From NCBI GenBank assembly GCA_027036755.1, contig JALWDV010000073.1, positions 1 to 5,362 on the forward strand: a DNA stretch of 5,362 nt, read 5' to 3'. The notes below the pieces were generated by a model. That model had not been told where the DNA came from. It saw only the letters and a list, made by a program, of their open reading frames with translations, and ran no database searches. Positions 1 through 4,707 of this stretch are shown one piece after another. The DNA is from Anaerolineae bacterium (lineage in GTDB: Bacteria; Chloroflexota; Anaerolineae; J102). The first letter of the stretch is position 1. The number at the start of each line of letters is the position of its first letter. The translations under genes and the position numbers were made by a program.

Positions 1-18
1 TTTCCTCGTCAAGAGGGG

Positions 19-97
19 CGCTGGAAGCGTCGGCGCAGGCCGACGAGCGGCCAAAGGCCCCTGGCCCTGATTTTAATCGGTAGGTTTAGACGCCAAG
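19..97. repeat. Dispersed hairpin repeat, copy 1 (R1)
   Basis: R1 is about 80% identical to a second copy at 4286-4366. Over the gap-free block 19-73 versus 4286-4340, 44 of 55 bases match. Three consecutive stem-loops are visible. H1 is CGTCGGC (28-34) with loop GCAG and GCCGACG (39-45). H2 is GGCC-AAA-GGCC (49-59). H3 is CTGATT (67-72) facing AATCGG (75-80). Several differences between copies keep the pairing intact: 28/45 is C-G here and T-A in R2, 32/41 is G-C here and T-A in R2, and 71/76 is T-A here and C-G in R2. The copy ends about 25 bp before the gmk promoter. Homology may continue left of the window. The family is not one I can name; a REP-like or small structured-RNA-derived repeat is possible. 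Confidence 0.75.
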
Positions 98-122
98 CTG
101 ACTTTTGTCAGTCAACCAGCGT

Positions 123-148
123 TTGACGTTTTACGCATATAGTATAAT
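123..148 (+). promoter_or_regulatory. Putative sigma70-type promoter of gmk-priA
   Basis: A perfect -10 hexamer TATAAT lies at 143-148. The best -35 match is TTGACG at 123-128, but the spacer is only 14 nt, shorter than the usual 16-18, so the -35 may be poorly used. Transcription would start near 155 and give a leader of about 130 nt before the gmk ATG. The surrounding bases are AT-rich compared with the genes. The -10 call is stronger than the -35 call. Confidence 0.5.
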
Positions 149-172
149 CATTTCCGACAGGCCGATACAAAT

Positions 173-221
173 CGCCCGGCAGGAAAGGGCGAGACGCCGG
201 GCGGATTGCGAACCCGCCCGG
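173..221 (+). promoter_or_regulatory. gmk leader with two alternative stems
   Basis: CGCCCGGC (173-180) pairs perfectly with GCCGGGCG (196-203), enclosing a 15-nt loop. The overlapping strand CCGGGCGG (197-204) pairs equally perfectly with CCGCCCGG (214-221), enclosing a 9-nt loop. The two 8-bp stems share a strand, so they exclude each other, which is the layout of leader switches. The palindrome GAGAGCTCTC (221-230) follows. There is no T-tract after either stem, so classical termination is not indicated. No known riboswitch consensus was recognised. GC-rich sequence can produce such pairings by chance. Confidence 0.35.
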
Positions 222-285
222 AGAGCTCTCTGCACCCATCAGGACCGGTTGAACCCGAAAAATTTCACATCTGGAGAATGCCTTT

Positions 286-939
286 ATGAGCGAACAATTC
301 GCCCATCAAAAACATGATCATTTCGGCGTGCCCGACGAACCCCGCCCGGTGGTGATGATCCTGTCCGGGCCCTCGGGCGTGGGCAAGGATTCCGCGCTGG
401 ACGCGCTGGAAAAGCTGGGAGTCAACTTCCACCGCGTGGTCACGGCCACCACCCGCCCGCCCCGTCCGGGCGAAGTCGACGGCGTGGATTATCACTTCGT
501 GAGCATGACCCGCTTCGCGGAGATGATCGAAAACGACGAACTCATCGAATACGCCATCGTCTACGGCGATTACAAAGGCGTTCCCAAAAGCGAGATCATC
601 GAGCCCCTGAAACAAGGCGTCGATGTGGTGATGCGAGTGGATGTGCAGGGCGCGGAGACCATGGCCCGCAAGATGCCGGGCGCCATCACCGTTTTCCTCA
701 CCACCTCCACCGAAGAAGAGCTGATCCAACGGCTGAAGGAGCGCAAGACCGACTCGGACGAGCAAATCGCCATCCGCATCGCCTACGCCCGCAAAGAGCT
801 GGAGATGCTGCCCAAATTCCAGTATGCGGTGGTCAACCGGCACGACAAGCTGGAGGAAACCGCGCGGGTGCTGTGGGCCATCCTCACCGCCACCCGCGCC
901 CGCACCGACTACAAACGAGTCGAGCTGGACGACTGCTGA
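286..939 (+). CDS. gmk: Guanylate kinase
   Basis: Guanylate kinase (217 aa) transfers phosphate from ATP to GMP, giving GDP in the cytoplasm for the GTP and dGTP pools. The P-loop GPSGVGKD is at residues 28-35. The GMP-binding part holds TTRPPRPGE (R57, R60), Y69 in GVDYHFV and E88 in LIEYA. The later motif RVDVQGA is at 117-123, and the lid region has RLKERKTDSDE at 149-159. Length is slightly above the usual 200-210 because about 20 residues precede the first strand. The start is supported by GGAG at 273-276, 9 nt upstream. Positions usually Ser, Tyr and Ser/Thr in yeast-type enzymes are T53, K97 and V99 here, and the first Asp of the DxD-like motif is R117. I recall the same pattern in Chloroflexota and plant organellar guanylate kinases, so it looks lineage-typical and not broken. 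It is the first gene of a likely gmk-priA operon. Confidence 0.96.
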   Translation: MSEQFAHQKHDHFGVPDEPRPVVMILSGPSGVGKDSALDALEKLGVNFHRVVTATTRPPRPGEVDGVDYHFVSMTRFAEMIENDELIEYAIVYGDYKGVPKSEIIEPLKQGVDVVMRVDVQGAETMARKMPGAITVFLTTSTEEELIQRLKERKTDSDEQIAIRIAYARKELEMLPKFQYAVVNRHDKLEETARVLWAILTATRARTDYKRVELDDC

Positions 940-942
940 GCC

Positions 943-3717
943 ATGACAACCGCCCGCTTCGCCCGCGTCGTCGTTCTGGTCCCCATCGACCGGCGTCCGC
1001 CCAAACCCGCGGCCCGGCGCGGCGTCGAGACCCTGGTGGATTTCGATCCTCAACGACAAATCTACACCTACGGCATTCCCCGAGAGCTGCGCGGGCAAAT
1101 CGCGCCCGGCCAGGTGGTGCAGGTTCCCTTCGGGCGGGGGATGCAGTTGGGCGTGGTCATGGCGCTGGCGGAGACCGCACCCCCCGAGGTCGCGGTCAAG
1201 CCCCTGGGCGAGCCCATGACTGACGGCCCCGCGCTGACGCCCGAGCAACTGGACCTGGCCCTGTGGATGAGCCGCCACTATCTCGCGCCCCTGAGCGAAT
1301 GCGTGCGCCTCATCCTGCCGCCAGGTTTCACGGCCAAACGCGATCTCTGGGTCGAATATGCGGCCGGAGCGCCCATCTTCCCCGATGATCTCACCCCCGC
1401 GCAACAGGCGCTGCTTCTGCGTCTGAAAAAGGAGCCCATGCGTCTGAAAACGCTGCGAGAGATGGACCGGCGGCTGGTTTCGGAAAAGGTGCTGGGCGAA
1501 CTGCGCAAGCAGGGGCTGGTGCGGCTGGTGGATAAAGGCAGGCTCAAACGTCCCAAACCCAAACTGGAAACCCTGCTCACCCTGCTCATCCCCCCCGAGG
1601 AGATCGACGCGGCCTTGATGCGCGCGGGCCGGACGAGCAAACAGGCCGACATCCTGCTGTGGCTGGCGCAGCGGGGCGGCGAGGCGACGACGGCCGAGAT
1701 GCGCAACGAGATGGGAGCCGGCAAGCAGCGCCTGAAAGCCCTGGCCGACAAGGGGCTGATCTCTCTGGCGGATGAAAAGGTGCGGCTCGCCATCCCCGCG
1801 GACGCGCTGCCCGAGACCATCATGGCGCTGCGGACCACGACCAAATATCGGGCGGGGATGCAGGCCCTGGCTGCGGCGCCCGGTCATGCCATGCTGCTGA
1901 GCGATTGGCGCGCGGCCACCGGTCTGGGTCTGCCCCAGGCCCGCAAGCTGGCCGATTGGGGGCTGATCGAGCTGAGTGAGATCGACGTGTGGCGCGATCC
2001 GCTGGCGGGCCGCGTGTTTCATTCACCCCGCCCCGCGCTGCTGACCGATGACCAAAAACGAGCCTGGGCGCAGATCGAGACGGCGCTGACGCAGACACTC
2101 GGGACGCGCGAAGCTCCAGAAGCCACGGAAGCGGGTGAGCCCCCCGTCCCCCATCCCCCGTCCTCGGTCTTTTTACTTCACGGCGTCACCGGCAGCGGCA
2201 AGACCGAGCTTTATCTGCGGGCCCTGGAAAAGGCCGTGGCCGCGGGCCGCCAGGGCATCGTGCTGGCGCCCGAGATCAGTCTCACGCCCCAGACCGTCCG
2301 TCGTTTCGCCGGGCGTTTTCCGGGCCGGGTGGCGGTGGTGCATTCCAAACTCACGCCGGGCGAACGCTACGACGCCTGGCGTCGGGCCAGGGAGGGCGAG
2401 GTGGATGTGGTGGTGGGCTCCCGGTCCGCACTCTTTGCGCCCCTGCCAGCCATCGGCGTCATCGTGGTGGATGAGGAGCATGACGCCGCGTACAAGCAGG
2501 TGCGCACGCCCCGCTATCACGCCCGAGAGGCGGCTGTGCAACTGGCCCGGCTGCATGGCGCGGTCACCCTGCTGGGCTCGGCCACGCCCTCCCTCGAAAG
2601 CGCGTTCAAAGCCCGCCGCGGCCTCTACACGCTGCTGACTTTGCCTCGCCGGGTCATGGGCCACCGCGAGGGCGACGAGATCAAGATGCTGGCCCTGCCG
2701 CCGGTGAGCATCGTGGACATGCGCGCAGAACTGCGCGCGGGCAACCGCTCCATGTTCTCCCGGGCCCTGCACGACGCCCTGAGCCAGACGCTGGCCCGGG
2801 GCGAGCAGGCCATCATCTTCCTCAATCGCCGGGGCACGGCCACCTTTGTCATGTGCCGGGATTGCGGCGAAGTCATCCGCTGTCCCCGCTGCAAAATCCC
2901 CCTCACCCATCACCGGGGCGATGTGCTGGTCTGCCATCATTGCAACTATCGACAGCCCATGCCCAAAGTCTGCCCCCATTGCGGCAGCCATCGCATCAAA
3001 ACCTTTGGCGCGGGCACCGAGCGGGTGATGGACGCGCTGCGGGCCGAATTTCCCCAGGCCCGCCCCCTGCGCTGGGATCGAGACGTGACCGGCGGCAAGA
3101 CCAGCCACGAGGCCATCTTGCAGGACTTCATCGACCACAAGGCCGATGTGCTGGTGGGGACGCAGATGATCGCCAAGGGCCTGGACCTGCCTCTGGTGAC
3201 GCTGGTGGGCGTGCTCAGCGCGGATACGGGCCTGTTCCTGCCCGATTTTCGGGCGGCGGAGCGGGCGTTTCAGATTTTGATGCAGGTGGCGGGCCGGGCC
3301 GGGCGCTCGGAGCTGGGCGGGCAGGTCATCTTCCAGACCTACCATCCCCGGCATTACGCCATCGTCGCGGCCAGCCAGCACGATTACGAGGCGTTTTATC
3401 ACACCGAGATGCGCTTCCGGCAGGAGCAGGGCTACCCGCCCTACCGCCGCATCACCCGCCTGCTCTATCTCGACACATCCCGCGAGCGCTGCCAGCAGGA
3501 GACCGCGCGGGTGGCGCAGGACTTGCGGAATCGGGCCCGGGCGCTGGGCCGGGACGATTTTTCCCTCATCGGGCCCGCGCCCGCGTTCTTCAGCCGGGAG
3601 CGGGGCAAATTCCGCTGGCACATCATCTTTCGGGCCGAAGAGCCGGGCGCACTGCTGGCGGGCGTTTCCCTTTCGCCCCACTGGCGCATCGATGTCGATC
3701 CGGTGGATACGTTGTAA
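943..3717 (+). CDS. priA: Primosomal protein N' (replication restart helicase PriA)
   Basis: PriA is a 3'-to-5' superfamily 2 helicase that recognises stalled or collapsed forks and reloads the replicative helicase. Residues 1 to about 110 match the 3'-DNA-binding domain (QVVQVPFGRG). Three winged-helix-like units follow at about 150-198, 230-280 and 300-356. The helicase core has LTDDQKRA (367-374), Walker A GVTGSGKT (414-421), DEEH (510-513), RYHARE (524-529), GSATP (545-549), GTQMIAKG (739-746) and QVAGRAGR (781-788). All eight zinc-binding cysteines are present: 638, 641, 647, 650, 664, 667, 677 and 680. The C-terminus ends in the expected DVDPV motif, so the protein is complete. At 924 aa it is about 190 longer than E. 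coli PriA (732 aa), mainly because of the winged-helix region and a Pro-rich linker at 387-408. The ATG lies 3 nt after the gmk stop with only a weak GGA at 927-929, which suggests translational coupling. Confidence 0.96.
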   Translation: MTTARFARVVVLVPIDRRPPKPAARRGVETLVDFDPQRQIYTYGIPRELRGQIAPGQVVQVPFGRGMQLGVVMALAETAPPEVAVKPLGEPMTDGPALTPEQLDLALWMSRHYLAPLSECVRLILPPGFTAKRDLWVEYAAGAPIFPDDLTPAQQALLLRLKKEPMRLKTLREMDRRLVSEKVLGELRKQGLVRLVDKGRLKRPKPKLETLLTLLIPPEEIDAALMRAGRTSKQADILLWLAQRGGEATTAEMRNEMGAGKQRLKALADKGLISLADEKVRLAIPADALPETIMALRTTTKYRAGMQALAAAPGHAMLLSDWRAATGLGLPQARKLADWGLIELSEIDVWRDPLAGRVFHSPRPALLTDDQKRAWAQIETALTQTLGTREAPEATEAGEPPVPHPPSSVFLLHGVTGSGKTELYLRALEKAVAAGRQGIVLAPEISLTPQTVRRFAGRFPGRVAVVHSKLTPGERYDAWRRAREGEVDVVVGSRSALFAPLPAIGVIVVDEEHDAAYKQVRTPRYHAREAAVQLARLHGAVTLLGSATPSLESAFKARRGLYTLLTLPRRVMGHREGDEIKMLALPPVSIVDMRAELRAGNRSMFSRALHDALSQTLARGEQAIIFLNRRGTATFVMCRDCGEVIRCPRCKIPLTHHRGDVLVCHHCNYRQPMPKVCPHCGSHRIKTFGAGTERVMDALRAEFPQARPLRWDRDVTGGKTSHEAILQDFIDHKADVLVGTQMIAKGLDLPLVTLVGVLSADTGLFLPDFRAAERAFQILMQVAGRAGRSELGGQVIFQTYHPRHYAIVAASQHDYEAFYHTEMRFRQEQGYPPYRRITRLLYLDTSRERCQQETARVAQDLRNRARALGRDDFSLIGPAPAFFSRERGKFRWHIIFRAEEPGALLAGVSLSPHWRIDVDPVDTL
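2141..2161 (+). repeat. Heptamer tandem repeat inside priA
   Basis: Three consecutive units CCCCCGT, CCCCCAT and CCCCCGT encode most of the Pro-rich linker just before the helicase core (residues about 400-407, PPVPHPPS). A 7-nt period is out of step with the codons; the three units together span 21 nt, so the frame is kept. Gain or loss of one unit would shift the frame before Walker A. Confidence 0.7.
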
Positions 3718-3883
3718 GCGCGGGCGTCTCCCTGCTTTCTGTCGCGTCGGCTGCGCAACCCGCGCGCAGCGCCGTGCTGATGGAACGCCCGCCCGAATGG
3801 CGCGAGGGAGGGGGGGATAGACGTTGTTCGAAATAACCTGCGGCAAGGTGAGTCATCAACCTTTCACCCAAACATGCCCGAAA
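3718..3883. other. Spacer after priA, no gene seen
   Basis: No credible coding sequence is visible. A GC-rich stem-loop GCTGCGC (3750-3756) with GCGCAGC (3764-3770) lies 33 nt past the priA stop but is not followed by a T-tract. A run of seven G occurs at 3810-3816. Base composition turns AT-rich from about 3820 onward, where the repeat cluster begins. Confidence 0.5.
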
Positions 3884-4106
3884 CAATGATCAATGAGTAA
3901 TGATGGCTGTACTGAAAAAACCTTCAACACGGAGGCACAGAGCGCACGGAGGAAGAAAAAGGTGAGACTTGGAGAGAAATTCCTCTGTGAACTACCACTA
4001 TTTTCTCCGTGTCCTCCGTGTCTCCGTGGTGAAATGACCTTTTTGCAGTGGAGCCAATGATTAAAGTGAAAACCACGCTGATTTAGCCTTTAATCATTAA
4101 TCATTG
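3884..4106. repeat. Unit bounded by CAATGAT-type inverted repeats
   Basis: The left end CAATGATCAATGAGT (3884-3898) is the inverse complement of the right end AATCATTAATCATTG (4092-4106) at 13 of 15 positions. Inside lie the CACGGAG hairpin element (3923-4033) and a second inverted repeat, AATGATTAAAG (4056-4066) with CTTTAATCATT (4088-4098), perfect over 11 bp with a 21-nt loop. No target-site duplication is evident at the ends, so this could be a mobile unit, a nested set of repeats, or a repeat array formed by simple-sequence expansion. Confidence 0.45.
3923..4033. repeat. CACGGAG modular hairpin element (element A)
   Basis: Left arm 3923-3951 and right arm 4005-4033 are inverted repeats matching at 24 of 29 positions, with two more as G-U pairs in RNA. 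Each arm is built from short modules. The left arm reads CACGGAGG, CACAGAGCG, CACGGAGG. The right arm reads CTCCGTGT, CCTCCGTGT, CTCCGTGG. Unit lengths of 8, 9 and 8 nt are mirrored in both arms. The 53-nt interior contains GGTGAGA (3961-3967), which is also in the loop of element B. I recall similar CACGGAG repeats as common intergenic sequence in environmental bacterial genomes. No coding capacity is seen. Confidence 0.75.
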
Positions 4107-4172
4107 AGCTTTATCGGCAACAGCATGACGCCGGACGTGAGCAGCAACCTTCTTATTTCCGATAACGTCTAA

Positions 4173-4181
4173 TGCCCCTCG
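4173..4181. repeat. Left target-site duplication of the MITE
   Basis: TGCCCCTCG directly abuts the left terminal inverted repeat and is repeated exactly at 4401-4409 next to the right one. It is identical over all 9 bp. Confidence 0.85.
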
Positions 4182-4256
4182 GAGACTGTAACAGTTTAGT
4201 CGGTTGTTCCGTTTTCCAAACGCCGAATGAATTCAGGTCTGAGGGCGTTCCGCCGC

Positions 4257-4280
4257 ATGTCCCTCTCCGGGGACATTTTT
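4257..4280 (+). terminator. Terminator-like hairpin inside the MITE
   Basis: ATGTCCC (4257-4263) pairs perfectly with GGGACAT (4270-4276) across a 6-nt loop and is followed by TTTT (4277-4280). The shape resembles a weak intrinsic terminator on the plus strand. It could stop read-through from priA towards pyrG. The T-tract is short and no upstream gene lies in the element, so the role is uncertain. Confidence 0.35.
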
Positions 4281-4285
4281 CGTCC

Positions 4286-4366
4286 CGCTGGATCTGTCTG
4301 CGCAGGCAGACAGGCGGCCAAAGGCCTCTAGCCCCGACTTCCAGTCGGCGGGGCCAAAGCGCCAAA
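4286..4366. repeat. Dispersed hairpin repeat, copy 2 (R2), within the MITE
   Basis: This is the second copy of the repeat seen at 19-97. H1 is CTGTCTGC (4294-4301), loop GCAG, GCAGACAG (4306-4313), a perfect 8-bp stem. H2 is GGCC-AAA-GGCC (4316-4326), identical to copy 1. H3 is CCGACT (4334-4339), loop TCC, AGTCGG (4343-4348). The stems are preserved despite sequence change relative to R1. The MITE terminal repeats are not found around R1, so the repeat is either an older unit carried by the MITE or a conserved core of a wider element family. Confidence 0.75.
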
Positions 4367-4400
4367 CATGTGATTGCACCGACTAAACTGATACGGTCTC

Positions 4401-4409
4401 TGCCCCTCG
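4401..4409. repeat. Right target-site duplication of the MITE
   Basis: This exact copy of TGCCCCTCG (also at 4173-4181) abuts the right terminal inverted repeat. The pyrG -35 box begins 8 bp beyond it. Confidence 0.85.
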
Positions 4410-4416
4410 CGCCTCG

Positions 4417-4446
4417 TTGACAGGCCCGCCAACCTCATGCTATCAT
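4417..4446 (+). promoter_or_regulatory. Putative sigma70-type promoter of pyrG
   Basis: A consensus -35 TTGACA (4417-4422) is separated by 18 nt from -10 TATCAT (4441-4446). The -10 is extended by TG at 4438-4439 (TGC directly before the hexamer). Transcription would begin near 4453, leaving a leader of about 255 nt before the pyrG ATG. This is the strongest promoter match I found in the window. It starts 8 bp after the MITE duplication, so the insertion left the core promoter intact but replaced any upstream element. Confidence 0.65.
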
Positions 4447-4497
4447 CCCTGCGTATGCAAAAGCGTCACCTGCACTCACGCATTTGATTTCACCCCG

Positions 4498-4530
4498 GAC
4501 ACGGAGGGCCATCTCCGTGTCTCTTCTTTT
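4498..4530 (+). terminator. Terminator-like hairpin in the pyrG leader
   Basis: GACACGGAG (4498-4506) pairs perfectly with CTCCGTGTC (4513-4521) across a 6-nt loop, and TCTTCTTTT (4522-4530) follows. This resembles an intrinsic terminator about 45-75 nt after the predicted start of the pyrG transcript, where an attenuator would sit. Known B. subtilis pyrG attenuation uses a GGG transcript start and a pyrimidine-rich 5' strand in the hairpin; neither is seen here, so a different mechanism, or none, would apply. The stem also shares the module ACACGGAG with element A and may be a reduced copy of that repeat. Confidence 0.45.
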
Positions 4531-4558
4531 GTAACTACTAACGTAGCAAGGCCAAAAA

Positions 4559-4641
4559 CCACGAAGACACGACGACACGAAGGCGCGAAGGGTGAGAAAT
4601 AAGGATTTTCTTCGTCTCTTCGTTCCTTCGAGCCTTCGTGG
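4559..4641. repeat. CACGAAG modular hairpin element (element B)
   Basis: Arms 4559-4590 and 4610-4641 are inverted repeats matching at 24 of 32 positions, with a 19-nt loop. The left arm contains four strict 8-nt modules from 4560: CACGAAGA, CACGACGA, CACGAAGG, CGCGAAGG. The right arm is also four 8-nt modules from 4610: CTTCGTCT, CTTCGTTC, CTTCGAGC, CTTCGTGG. The loop carries GGTGAGA, shared with element A. The element lies in the predicted pyrG leader and ends 66 nt before the start codon, so it would be transcribed. GCAAGGC occurs at both borders (4546-4552 and 4641-4647) and could be a duplicated target. Confidence 0.75.
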
Positions 4642-4707
4642 CAAGGCGTTTTCAAGGTCGAATCAAGCTACCTGAGCAGTTACCTTCTTTTTTGGAGCGA
4701 GAACGCG

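Larger units (their letters stand above)
4182..4400. mobile_element. MITE-like non-autonomous element, 219 bp
   Basis: The ends are 23-bp terminal inverted repeats, 4182-4204 and 4378-4400, matching at 21 positions. The inner 13 bp, CAGTTTAGTCGGT at 4192-4204, are perfectly mirrored by ACCGACTAAACTG at 4378-4390. The outer tips are GAGAC and GTCTC. A 9-bp direct repeat flanks the element exactly at its tips, as expected for transposase-mediated insertion. The interior has no credible ORF and is filled with small hairpins, including repeat copy R2. It would need a transposase supplied in trans. I cannot assign the parent IS family from the TIR; a 9-bp duplication fits several DDE families. It sits just upstream of the pyrG promoter. 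Confidence 0.88.

Noticed and set aside
171..230. tRNA or other known structured RNA in the gmk leader
   Set aside because: The stem around 197-221 resembles a T-arm superficially, but there is no TTC loop, acceptor stem or anticodon arm.
278..289. Four-codon upstream frame (ATG CCT TTA TGA) whose stop overlaps the gmk ATG
   Set aside because: Its ATG lies only 1 nt after the GGAG motif, too close for initiation, whereas the gmk ATG has 9-nt spacing.
105..317. Possible 70-aa plus-strand gene before gmk
   Set aside because: It needs a TTG start, spans the predicted promoter and leader hairpins, has no visible ribosome-binding site and overlaps the gmk start.
3750..3770. GC stem-loop after priA as an intrinsic terminator
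   Set aside because: The 7-bp stem is real but GCC GTG CTG follows with no T-tract, so intrinsic termination is not supported.
265..3846. Very long open frames on the minus strand (265-2022 and 2173-3846)
   Set aside because: They lie antisense to gmk and priA, whose protein families are certain. The products are His/Gly/Gln-rich without recognisable domains, as expected for the mirror of GC-rich codon usage.
4153..4602. Short open frames in the priA-pyrG interval (for example 4172-4420, 4417-4602, and minus 4153-4365)
   Set aside because: They run across the MITE, hairpin repeats and promoter boxes, lack ribosome-binding sites and have repeat-derived compositions.
3923..4641. CRISPR array interpretation of the periodic repeats
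   Set aside because: The repeated modules are 8-9 nt with no unique spacers and are arranged as inverted arms, which is not CRISPR architecture.
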